Assembly (NCBI GenBank): GCA_905221605.1
Contig: CAJNDS010002484.1
Location: 218,188 to 233,187, forward strand
Length of the DNA stretch: 15,000 nt
Origin: Symbiodinium natans
Lineage: Eukaryota; Sar; Dinophyceae; Suessiales; Symbiodiniaceae
Direction: 5' to 3'
Position 1 is the first letter of the stretch; each line of letters begins with the position of its first letter. The position numbers and the translations under genes were made by a program. Shown here piece after piece: positions 1 through 7,608 of this stretch. Below the pieces are notes generated by a model. That model worked only from the letters and a program-made list of their open reading frames with translations. It was not told where the DNA came from and searched no databases.

Positions 1-32
1 GCATGAGCAATAAGTAGGCAGCTGGGAAAAAA

Positions 33-150
33 CTCCAGCGTGAGTCCGAGGCGGACCATCAATCCTTGCAAGGAAGAGCGGGATCTTCGATTCAGGCACA
101 GGCGGCAGGCGGCTGGGCAAGGCTCCAGTGTAGGTCCGAGGCGGACCACG
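33..150. repeat. Short direct repeat, 90-bp spacing
   Basis: A segment starting at 33 (CTCCAG, then GTCCGAGGCGGACCA) recurs from 123 with only a few changes, a spacing of 90 bp. Weaker similarity lies just before each copy (GGCAGCTGGG against GGCGGCTGGG). The GTCCGAGGCGGAC core is nearly a palindrome. It lies at the left edge of the satellite array and may be an unrelated small tandem repeat cut by the window edge. Confidence 0.7.
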
Positions 151-269
151 TAACTATGACATGCAGAGCATGTCAATACGTGGGCCTGATATAGGCCCGG
201 CGAAACAAGCAGCGCGCTTGCGCCAGTGCATGCCATTTCCTTGTGGGGGATTCGCTGCAGCGGGGGTCT

Positions 270-2130
270 GGGCATCCCTTGCTGCCCAGATCGCACGCTG
301 GGCGCTGTGAGTCCCTCGGAGGCCAATGCCTAAGTCTGTCTGTGCATTTCGCAAGATGTCAGAATTGGCGCACACAGGCCTCTTCAGGGCAAAGGGACGA
401 GCTTGACCGCATCTCTCTAGGCAAAAATGCATGATGCCTAGGCATGGATGGCATTGGGCGCGCGCCATCCTAGACCCCCAAGAATTCAGGCGGGGTGGCC
501 GGGCTGGCGTCGCGAGCTGCGCACGCAGACGCGAGAGCGGTTTTCATAGGCATTGGCTGGACCTTCGTGCCTGACATTTTTTGAGGTTCTTGTGGATTGC
601 GCCGGAGCCCCAAAAGTTTTAGGACTTCTCTTCATGGTCAAGGGGCGGGCTTGACCAAAACTCTCAAGGCGAAAAAAGCATGAGAAGTGGTAGGCTAGCA
701 CATAAGCATACATTGGCATTGTCGCTGGCAGCGTATGGGCATGAGCTATCCTCAGCCCCTAAAAGTCAGGCTGGAAGGCCAGGCAACCGACGTGAGGCGG
801 TTTTCTTAGGCATAGGGCATAGGCTGGACTTTGGTGCTTGACAGTTTTGAAGTCCTTGTGTTTTGCACAGATGCCCCAAAAGCTTAATGAAGCTTCTCCC
901 ACGTTCAGGGGACGGGCTTCACCGCGTGTCAAGGCGAAAATGCATGAGAAGCGGTAGCCGAAAACCTAGGCATGGAAGGCATTGTCGAGGGCAGCGTGTG
1001 GGAGTGTGCCATCCTAAACCCTGGGGAGCTCAGGCAGGATGGCCAGGCTGGCGTCGCGAGCTGCGCACGGACGTGAGGGCAGACTTCCTAGAAATCGGCT
1101 GGACTTCGTGCCTGAAAGATTTGAAGTCCTTGTGAGTTGCACCGATGCCCGAAAAGCTTTGAGGCTTCTTCTCATGGTCAGGGGGCGGGCTTGACCACTC
1201 TCAAGGCGAAAAAACACGAGAAGTAGTAGCCTATACATGGGCATGGATGGCAGTGTTGCGGGCGGGCGTGGGCGCGTGTCATCCTAAACCCTCAAGAACT
1301 CAGGTAGGATGGCCGGGCTGGATTCACGAGCGGCGCGCGCGGACGTGAGGGCGGTTGCTTAGGCCTTGACTGGACTTTCGTGCCTGAAAGTTTTGAAGTC
1401 CTTGTGTTTTGCACCGATGCCCCAAAAGCTTTGAAGCTTCTCCGCATGTTCAGGGGACGGGCTTCACCGCGTGTCAAGGCGAAAATGCATGAGAAGCGGT
1501 AGCCAAAAACCTAGGCATGGAAGGCATTGTCGCGGGCAGCGTGTGGGAGTGTGCCATCCTAAACCCCTAGAAGCTCAAGGCTGGCGTCGGGGGCTGCGCA
1601 CACGGACGCGAGGGCAAATTTCCTGTTAAGGCAGTTTTTTCTAAGCAGTGGCTGGACCATTTGTGCCTGAAGTTTTGAAGCTGCTAGTGATTGCACCGAT
1701 GTCTCAAAAGGTTTGGGACTTCACCTCATGGCCAAAGGATGGGCGTCCATGCTCAGGAGTGGTAGCAAAATGCATAGGCACAGATGGCATCGCTGTGTAC
1801 CGCGTGTGGGCAGTGTCATCCTAAACCCCCAAAAACTCAGGCAACATGGCCGGGCTGGCGTCGCGAGCTGCGCACACGGACGCTAGGGTGATATTCCTAA
1901 GCAGTAGCTGGACCATTGGCGCCTGAAAGTTTAGAGGCTTCTTGTATTTGGCAGATGCCTCAAGAGTTTTGAGACTCCGCCTCATGCTCAAGGGACGGGC
2001 TTCGAGCGATGCTTTCCGAAGGCCATTTCCTGGGCTAGAGTTCACCAGTTCTCCAAAGTTTCCCTCCTGCGCTCCTGCCCGTTGCACAGATGTCTCAAGG
2101 GCTTTGAGACTTTTCCTCACTGCCAAGGGG
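270..2130. repeat. Satellite array, ~270-bp monomers
   Basis: A monomer beginning ATCCTAAACCC recurs at 467, 748, 1011, 1281, 1555 and 1818 (spacings 281, 263, 270, 274 and 263 bp). A decayed copy lies before 467 and a shortened copy ends near 2130. Each monomer carries the same landmarks in order: GCTGCGCAC with GGACG, GGCTGGAC, GAAGTCCTTGTG, GCACCGATGCCC, a GGGGACGGGCTT box, CAAGGCGAAAA with GCATGAGAAG, and GGCATGGATGGCATTG. Monomers 748-1010 and 1281-1554 are much closer to each other than to the monomer between them. The spacings are not multiples of three, so the open frames running through the array on both strands are by-products, not genes. Confidence 0.92.
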
Positions 2131-2313
2131 GGCATCGCGCGTGCAGCTAAAACGGGGCCACTCCTTAGGCTGGAGGCGCCAGTTCCCCAAAGGCGTTTCA
2201 GGCTCAGGGCTGTGAAGGGGGCTTGGCTGCGGAGGCTGGGTATTGGCGAGTTCGCCCAGGCATACATCGTAGGCTGTGTGCCTGCAAGGTCAATAAGAAG
2301 GCTTAGCTTCCTG

Positions 2314-2600
2314 GCGCGCTCGATTTCTGGGAGTCCTTGTCCTGCCCTGCTGGCTGTTGAGGAGCATACCTAGGGCAGGATTTTGCATGGAAAGCAAGGC
2401 CAACGCAGGCAGAAACAGCATTGCTGGTGCTTTGATGTGCCTGCGTGTCATTTTCTCCCTGAAGGCAGCGCGCTCGATGTCTGGGAGCCTTGGCGCTGTC
2501 AGGCTGACTTATGGGCACCATCCCTGGGGGAAAGATTCTGCTTGAAAAATGTAGGCAGACGCAGGCAGAAACGGCGTTGCTGCGTGCTTTGTGGCTGCGT
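2314..2600. repeat. Tandem duplication, ~155-bp unit
   Basis: GCGCGCTCGAT followed by TCTGGGAG occurs at 2314 and 2468 (spacing 154). GCAGGCAGAAAC, followed by a TTGCTG...CTTTG segment and GTGCCTGCGTGT or GGCTGCGTGTG, occurs at 2405 and 2561 (spacing 156). The two units are therefore adjacent, diverged copies about 155 bp long. No coding function is seen. Confidence 0.75.
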
Positions 2601-2935
2601 GTGATAGGGGTGCTATGGGCTGCGGCCTGAAGCTGAAGGCCGAGATAACAGCCTGAGTTGCTTGAATAGCAGTGGCTTGGGGCCGAAGGCGGAAATCAAA
2701 GGGTTTGGCTGGCCCGTGGGCCTCGGGCTGAGGCTCGAGGCTAGATCTTGCCCCCCTTGACGCTGTGGCCTAAAGCTGGCGGCTAGCGTAGCAGCTTTGG
2801 CCTCCTTTGAGGCCTCGTCTCAAGGCCGCAGACTGTGATGAAGGCTGGCTTGGCTGGAGGCTGCGGGCGAAGAAAAGGGGCGGGCCCCCTTATTAGGCTG
2901 CAGCACAGAAAGCGCGGCCACCCTTGAGGCTTTGG
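2601..2935. other. Gene-free GGCC/GGCT-rich degenerate repeat
   Basis: This stretch is built from loosely repeated words such as GGCCTGAAGCTGAAGGC, GGCCTAAAGCTGGCGGCT and GAGGCTCGAGGCT. No clean period can be set by eye. No open frame here looks like protein. Confidence 0.6.
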
Positions 2936-3543
2936 TGGCGTGTGCCAGCGCTTCATCCCAAACCCCTATAAGTTAAGCAAACAAGGGGGGCATGGGGGGG
3001 GGAGGCTGCCATCACATGCTGCGTGCGCAAGTGCTGGACCTAGTTGCGGCTTGTGCAATTTTACGCAACTTCCCTGTTTTGATTATTGGGAAGAGCTTGC
3101 TTCTCAAGGCGCAGAGATTTTTAGGCGAGGGCCTGCAGCTCATAGCAGGGTGGCAACGCTGGAGCACGGAGGGGCACTCGGCGAGGCGGCGTTGCAAGAG
3201 GGCAATGCCGAAACCCAAGCTGAGGAGGCAGGGCCTGTGTGCACGCTCCAGTCTTTAGAGCCTCGGTGTTGGCAGGTCTGCTTTGAGGGGTATCACCTGA
3301 AGGAAGGCCTGCGGGAGCGCCACTCCCCAAATAGGGCTTAGAGTTGTCCTCTACGCGGTCGTTCTCGTTGTTGGTGATGCTGAGGTAGTCGTCGCGAGCA
3401 CCTGGCGGGAGGGTTATGGCCTGCGTATGTTACGCTGCAAAAGGCTGAGCTCTGGCGTGGGCTAGGCAGGCGTCGGGGAGGCATGTCGCGTAGGACTGCT
3501 CAACTGAGATGCTTGCACAATCATCCGAGGTGGATGGGCTATC
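2936..3543. other. Gene-free stretch with a decayed satellite monomer and G-runs
   Basis: The segment from about 2940 (CATCCCAAACCCCTATAAG, then GCAAACAAGG) resembles the start of the satellite monomers at 1011 and 1818, so it is probably a diverged outlier copy. G-runs at 2985-2990 and 2994-3002 follow. A 133-codon plus-strand frame at 2940-3341 shows no domain or biased composition and is not called a gene. The stretch 3345-3543 lies just past the ORF C stop and should contain the 3' UTR and 3' boundary of the retroposed copy. I see no poly(A) tract (T-run on the plus strand) marking it. Confidence 0.5.
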
Positions 3544-4542
3544 TCAGTGGCCGAGGCAGGGCAGGATGCGGGAGGCTGGCCTGGATCTGAAAATAGGCCT
3601 TGGCAGCGGGGCAACGAGGCGAAGGAGGCGGTCCTCTAGGTGTAAAATTTCTCTACGCAGCAGGGCGTGGGGATTGGCCTCTTCCCACCTGTTTGCTGGG
3701 ACCTGGAAGGTACGTAGGGCCTGAAGATGTGCATTGTCGGGCAGGATGGCAATGCGCTTGAGGGTATTGGTTTGGGAGGGCATGGGCCTCAAGGCTTCTC
3801 TAAGATAAGCCAGTTCTGCTTCTGTGCGAATGCGATAGGCCAAAAAATCGGCAGAGGTGCTATCGAGTTCGTGCCTGAGATCGGTGTAGGCCTGTTGAGC
3901 AAGGGCCAGGCTGGCACGTGTTTCCTGCAATTGGGCGGAAACTGCATGCAACTCTAAGCGCCTGGATTCTGCTGTTTGCAGAAGGGTGCGGCTCAAGGCA
4001 TCTTGGCAGGCCAGGTGGTTGTGCATGTATACAAGCAAGGACCTTATGTATTGCAGGTCATGAGGCTCGTTGGGCGTGTCGGCCGACCTGGCTGCACCCG
4101 GCTGGGGCGAAGGTGGCAACGTCTCTGTTGAAGGCATGAAGTCATCAGGCGCAGAAGGCGAGTCTGAGGCTCCAAGAGGAGTAAGACGCTTAGCTTCAAC
4201 AAAGTGTTCGGCGGGGCCCATAGGCTCGTCCAATGTAGTAGTCGAGCTGGAGGCTCCAAGAGTGGATCTCGTAACTCCCAGATGGGGCTCGGATGGGCCC
4301 GTGCGCGCACCCATTGTAGTAGGCAAATCAAAAGCTCCAAGAGGAGTGTGTCTCGCAGCTCCCGAAGCGGAGGCCTCTGCAGTAGGCGTAGTGTGGTCAT
4401 CTCGGGCAGGATGTGCAAAGAGGGCCAGTCTCCCCTCATGCAAGTAGACCAGCTGTTCCCAAGCGCCGACGTAGTCGTGACGCCCATCATCAAAGGCACT
4501 GCGAACCTCTGTGCGGATGGGCATGTTTGCGCGATAGGCCAT
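3544..4542 (-). CDS. ORF C: coiled-coil protein with three TPLGA-type repeats, in an SL-tagged retrocopy
   Basis: This is an unrecognised protein of 332 residues. The start was set at 4542 because it is the first ATG after the spliced leader, lies in a strong context (GCCATGG), and has an in-frame TAG upstream at 4605-4603. The frame stays open from there to a GTG at 4569, but GTG is an unlikely start in a nuclear gene. The N-terminal ~45 residues look globular (YVGAWEQLVYLHEGRLALFA). Residues ~55-155 are low-complexity and hold three copies of an [ST]-P/T-LGA motif 27 and 28 residues apart. Residues ~165-255 are a leucine- and alanine-rich helical stretch, probably coiled coil (LELHAVSAQLQETRASLALA). 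A second short helix lies near 291-310. The spacings of the DNA repeats (81 and 84 bp) are multiples of three, which fits past selection on the protein. No signal peptide or membrane segment is evident. The function is unknown. Confidence 0.7.
   Translation of the reverse strand: MAYRANMPIRTEVRSAFDDGRHDYVGAWEQLVYLHEGRLALFAHPARDDHTTPTAEASASGAARHTPLGAFDLPTTMGARTGPSEPHLGVTRSTLGASSSTTTLDEPMGPAEHFVEAKRLTPLGASDSPSAPDDFMPSTETLPPSPQPGAARSADTPNEPHDLQYIRSLLVYMHNHLACQDALSRTLLQTAESRRLELHAVSAQLQETRASLALAQQAYTDLRHELDSTSADFLAYRIRTEAELAYLREALRPMPSQTNTLKRIAILPDNAHLQALRTFQVPANRWEEANPHALLRREILHLEDRLLRLVAPLPRPIFRSRPASRILPCLGH
4167..4351 (-). repeat. In-frame minisatellite within ORF C (81/84-bp spacing)
   Basis: GCTCCAAGAG on the plus strand occurs at 4169, 4253 and 4334, with similar flanks (GTAGTAGGC-type words and GTGTCTCG or GTGGATCTCG). 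The spacings are 84 and 81 bp, so all copies are read in the same ORF C frame and give the repeated LGA motif. Confidence 0.75.
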
Positions 4543-4692
4543 GGCAGGAAAAGGCAGGCTACGAAACACCGGGGTTACAGGGCCTGGAGGCTCTAGAAAG
4601 CACTAAGAGCGTAGAAGGCCTTGACCGAAGAAAAGCAGAAGGCCCCACCTAGGGGTTAGGTCAAGGCCAGCTGTGAGCCGGAGATGCTCCAG
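4543..4692 (-). other. Leader (5' UTR) between spliced leader and ORF C
   Basis: These 150 nt lie between the 3' end of the spliced leader and the proposed ATG of ORF C. In the sense direction they contain no ATG and carry a stop (TAG, 4605-4603) in the ORF C frame. That is what a mature trans-spliced mRNA leader should look like. ORF B runs into this stretch and ends at 4661. Confidence 0.7.
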
Positions 4693-6310
4693 CTTGAGCC
4701 AAAATGGCTACGGTCCCCTTCTTCTGCAGAGACATCTGAATCTTCATCAGGAAAACTCCTTGTTCAACATCTGACCACTCGGGAGTACTTGCCTCTGCAT
4801 GCATGGGAATCTCAAACTCCTCACCAGATAATGCCTGACTGCTGCTCTCCTCCTCACTCTGCATGCTGCGTGCCATTCTAGCAACACTGGAAGAAACACG
4901 GATAGCAGACGCTGTAGGCTTCACTCCGACAAGTTCGGACTCTCCCTCTGCCGCTGATGCTGAGGATTTGGCCTTTGCCTTTGGTTTTTGCTTCGCCTTC
5001 GGATTTGCTGCCTTGTTCGCTTCACCATTGTGCTGGTATCTACACTTGTCGCCGAACTTGCATTTCCCATTCTTGGCCCATGCAAGACACTCCTGTGTAC
5101 CAGACTCCTTAGCTGGCGTCGAAACTGGAGCAGCCTTAGGATTCGGTGTCGTTCTTGGCGCCTGTCCTTGTAGACCATCATGGCTGTAGTGACATCTGTC
5201 GCCAAATTTGCACTTCCCGTATTTCTTCATGAACTCACATGGCTTCTTCGTTTCCTTGCCCCCTCTCTTGCCTTTGTCCTTTCCTTTGCCATCGCCTTTG
5301 CCCTTCGCAGCTTGAGGATCAGGCTCATGCTGCCTGTTCGCCTTGATGTGCTCATCAGCGCTGAGCAGCTGCAACTGCTGCTCTATCAGAGTGACCATCT
5401 TTTCAACTCCAGCTGCTGTGGGGCGGATGATGTCGGGATCTGTCCGAAGCAAGCCCAAGAGGGTGCGAAAACGATCATGACGCCGCTCCAAAGTCTGTGC
5501 CATCGTACTCAGAGCTTGTAGTTCTTCAAACGGTGCCAACTTTGGAAGTGCCAGAGCTGTGGCCCTGGTTCTGGCGAGACGCCAGTGCCTAAGAACACTG
5601 AGTCCATCCTTTGCTGTCGTAACAGGCCGAAGTGTACGAACGAACGTATTCAAGGATTGCATCTCTGCAGCCCCGCCGGGCTGCAGGACTTCGAAGACTC
5701 CCTCTAGGAGATCCAAAGCTCTCCTGCCCTTGGACTCGTCCTGTTGTTCCAGCACGCTTGTTTTCCATTCCTGAGGAAGACAACGGATCAACAAAAGGAT
5801 AAGCCTGCTCTCGCACTCAGAATCTCGTGGATCCACATCCGGCGGCGGTCCCAAAGTGACCAAGCCAGCCATCCTCTCGCCATGACGTTGCTCCGCCAAC
5901 TGAACCTGCGCTGCCACGAAAGTACCAAAAGCGGGTGCTATGGTGCCAGCGACTGTGTCAAGCTGTTTCAACCACGTGCGAAATCTCATTCCGACTTCCC
6001 ACGGTTCCCCTGAACCAACCTGTAAACTTGGAACATCAGCCAGGAGTTTCCATCGAGCATGATGAATTGCATTGCCCTGTTCCTGACTGGTGTCCCTGCC
6101 CTCAGCTGGAGCAGGATTCTGTCCAGATGGCCCTCCAATGGGCTCATCCAGAGGCTTCAATGCCTGTTGGCTCGAAGAGGGTGCTGAGGAAGATGTCAGG
6201 CCTGGAGGTCGTTCGGGCTCCTCCTGACCTTGTAGTCCCGCCTGATTGCCCCACCACGAACCTTCATAGGCATCAATCAAGATACTGTTCATCTGCTTGT
6301 TCCTCACCAT
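4661..6310 (-). CDS. ORF B: Gag-like protein with two CCCH zinc fingers (Copia/Ty1-type element, truncated)
   Basis: This 549-residue protein is most likely the Gag (capsid/nucleocapsid) part of a dinoflagellate Copia/Ty1-like retrotransposon. Residues ~30-75 are a proline/serine/glutamine-rich linker. Residues ~100-320 are a helical, capsid-like segment (FRTWLKQLDTV near 111, SRLILLLIRCLPQEW near 168-182). A lysine/glycine tract (336-356) leads into finger 1 (C358, C367, C373, H377) and finger 2 (C408, C417, C423, H427). Both fingers are C-x8-C-x5-C-x3-H. A KPKAKAK tract follows, then an acidic, serine-rich tail. Residues 533-539 (TVAILAQ) are encoded by the spliced leader and the rest by the leader of the next transcript, so the native protein is cut at about residue 532. 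No protease, integrase or reverse transcriptase follows. The first 38 nt overlap ORF A in the +1 frame, and the ATG at 6310 may not be a real start. The Gag-like call rests on layout and context, not a search. Confidence 0.72.
   Translation of the reverse strand: MVRNKQMNSILIDAYEGSWWGNQAGLQGQEEPERPPGLTSSSAPSSSQQALKPLDEPIGGPSGQNPAPAEGRDTSQEQGNAIHHARWKLLADVPSLQVGSGEPWEVGMRFRTWLKQLDTVAGTIAPAFGTFVAAQVQLAEQRHGERMAGLVTLGPPPDVDPRDSECESRLILLLIRCLPQEWKTSVLEQQDESKGRRALDLLEGVFEVLQPGGAAEMQSLNTFVRTLRPVTTAKDGLSVLRHWRLARTRATALALPKLAPFEELQALSTMAQTLERRHDRFRTLLGLLRTDPDIIRPTAAGVEKMVTLIEQQLQLLSADEHIKANRQHEPDPQAAKGKGDGKGKDKGKRGGKETKKPCEFMKKYGKCKFGDRCHYSHDGLQGQAPRTTPNPKAAPVSTPAKESGTQECLAWAKNGKCKFGDKCRYQHNGEANKAANPKAKQKPKAKAKSSASAAEGESELVGVKPTASAIRVSSSVARMARSMQSEEESSSQALSGEEFEIPMHAEASTPEWSDVEQGVFLMKIQMSLQKKGTVAILAQAGASPAHSWP
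4693..4714 (-). other. Dinoflagellate spliced leader (DinoSL) relic, exact 22-nt match
   Basis: Read on the minus strand from 4714 to 4693, the sequence is A followed by CCGTAGCCATTTTGGC and TCAAG. This matches all 22 positions of the dinoflagellate spliced leader consensus (first base any of A, G or T). In dinoflagellates this leader is trans-spliced onto the 5' end of nuclear mRNAs and is normally not encoded next to genes. It occurs in genomic DNA at SL RNA genes, where a GT donor follows it, or as a relic in mRNAs copied back into DNA. Here it is followed by CTGGAGCATC, with no GT donor, so it is a relic of a processed mRNA. It sits 150 nt before ORF C and also within the ORF B frame, where it encodes TVAILAQ. 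Confidence 0.96.
5030..5239 (-). other. Paired CCCH zinc-finger segment in ORF B
   Basis: Finger 1 is encoded at 5239-5180 and finger 2 at 5089-5030. Both keep the core GKCKFGD[RK]C[HR]Y. This finger type usually binds single-stranded RNA in cellular proteins. The usual nucleocapsid knuckle of retroelements is CCHC (C-x2-C-x4-H-x4-C), and I do not see one in ORF B. Confidence 0.9.
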
Positions 6311-7298
6311 CAGAGTTCATGGCAAACTGCTCACAAAGTGCCTGAAGGTGATCAAGACTCTTCTCAACCTTCCGCTGAGTGTTGGACAGGTCCTGAATCG
6401 ATTCCCTCGCCTCTGCCAAGCCATGGTCTAACTCCAGGTGCTTAGCCTCGACGACACTTCTGAGGTGCTGCACCGCAGAAAAGGTCTCGTCCACCTGTTC
6501 CTGTACCATGTGAGCATCTGGAACTTCCGTCCTACTCACAGCCCTGTCCTCAAGATTTCGAACACGGGATTTGGTGCTATGATGATCATCATCGACCTGC
6601 TTCATTCGCATGTCGAACTCATTCTGAAGTTTCAAGATGTGTGCTTCCACCTGAGCCTGCCATTGTTCTGGTCCCAATCGAGGGGTCTGAGCCATTGTCC
6701 GAACCTCTTCCAACTGGGCGCGCGTGGCTTCAAGCTCATCATGAATTCCTCGGTTGTCCTGCACAAGACGAGTGATGACTTCACTGTGTGCATCAAGGCC
6801 CTGCTGCAGACGCCCTAAATTTTCTACCACAAGGTTGTAGCCGTCGGCCAACGAGGTAGTTGTTGTTCCAAGGATGTTTGTGCGGTGTTGCATGCGGTCA
6901 TGTAGTTCTACCACGGCCGCCCGTAAATCTCCAAGGATCTCATTGTCAATCGTATTCTGCTGCGCAAATTGTTCCAACACGTGTACCGGGACCTCAATCC
7001 GAGTTGCTTGCGTGAAGGTTGCACCTGCAAACGGAGTAGTTGTACCTGAAGCAGAAGCTGCAAAAGGATGAACTACTGGAGGCGGTGTCCATGCTGCAGT
7101 GGTGCCCCTTGGGCTCATAACCTGTTGGTTATGACCCGGGAAGGGTGTGAGTGCTGCTGGTGTCGTAGGATGTGCTGGTATGTGGAGTGGCTCTGGACTT
7201 CCTGTGGTGTCGGTCACAGGACTGAAATGATCGGGATATGTGATGGCTCTTATTCTAGGGGTCGAAGGAGATGGGAGTCCCTCCTCATCTATGTTCAT
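6273..7298 (-). CDS. ORF A: proline/threonine-rich N-terminus plus long coiled coil, upstream of the Gag-like ORF
   Basis: This protein of 341 residues starts at an ATG (7298) in the context GCCATGA. Residues ~1-100 are rich in Pro, Thr, Ser and Ala (PAHPTTPAALTPFPG) and probably disordered. Residues ~105-325 are continuous amphipathic helix with heptad-like spacing (LGRLQQGLDAHSEVITRLVQ and ATRAQLEEVRTMAQ), so probably coiled coil. The end is acidic (NSDGEEQADEQYLD). It overlaps ORF B by 38 nt (6273-6310). ORF B is in the +1 frame, so A and B could be one polyprotein split by a frameshift, either programmed or mutational. I recognise no domain. The position before the CCCH Gag-like region suggests an N-terminal Gag extension or an extra structural protein of the same element. 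Composition and strand match ORF B. Confidence 0.68.
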   Translation of the reverse strand: MNIDEEGLPSPSTPRIRAITYPDHFSPVTDTTGSPEPLHIPAHPTTPAALTPFPGHNQQVMSPRGTTAAWTPPPVVHPFAASASGTTTPFAGATFTQATRIEVPVHVLEQFAQQNTIDNEILGDLRAAVVELHDRMQHRTNILGTTTTSLADGYNLVVENLGRLQQGLDAHSEVITRLVQDNRGIHDELEATRAQLEEVRTMAQTPRLGPEQWQAQVEAHILKLQNEFDMRMKQVDDDHHSTKSRVRNLEDRAVSRTEVPDAHMVQEQVDETFSAVQHLRSVVEAKHLELDHGLAEARESIQDLSNTQRKVEKSLDHLQALCEQFAMNSDGEEQADEQYLD

Positions 7299-7608
7299 GG
7301 CCCCCGAGGCCTTTCAAGTCCTGACGAAGCCTCTTGCCTACCCTGAACCTAATAAGGAACAGAGGAAACCACACAACCAATCCCACACAGGGTCCTACGC
7401 TGGGGCCGGTGCCCTGAAGCCCTGAACAGTAGGGTGTTGAGCTACAACAGATGACAAGCAAGTAGGATGGGATTAAGGTTGGGATCCTACCGAATCCGGA
7501 CCCTGAACACAACAGACACCCTTAGCCCCGCACAAGACCACTGCACGCAACGCTCTCTCTCTTTTTGAAAGGTGGTGGTAGAAACAGCCAGAATCTACAC
7601 TGACCGCA
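7299..7608 (-). other. Upstream flank of ORF A; possible element leader
   Basis: This is 310 bp of non-coding DNA upstream of ORF A on the minus strand. If ORFs A and B belong to a retroelement, its 5' UTR or part of a long terminal repeat should lie here. I looked for a tRNA primer-binding site beginning TGG and for a TG...CA-bounded repeat and could not identify either with confidence. A CT-rich run is present at 7553-7566. Confidence 0.4.

Noticed and set aside
154-2373. Open frames across the satellite on both strands, giving similar peptides (GQARPLTMRRSLKAF type)
   Set aside because: The peptides recur because the DNA recurs. Monomer spacings are not multiples of three and the frames break within each monomer.
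2940-3341. Plus-strand frame of 133 codons
   Set aside because: No domain, mixed composition, and overlap with a decayed satellite monomer. Other frames in the same stretch are equally open.
4543-4569. GTG at 4569 as the start of ORF C
   Set aside because: Nuclear genes rarely start at GTG, and an ATG in a strong context follows at 4542 as the first ATG after the spliced leader.
7299-7608. Long terminal repeat and primer-binding site upstream of ORF A
   Set aside because: No second copy exists in the window, and no convincing TGG-type tRNA complement or TG...CA boundary was found.
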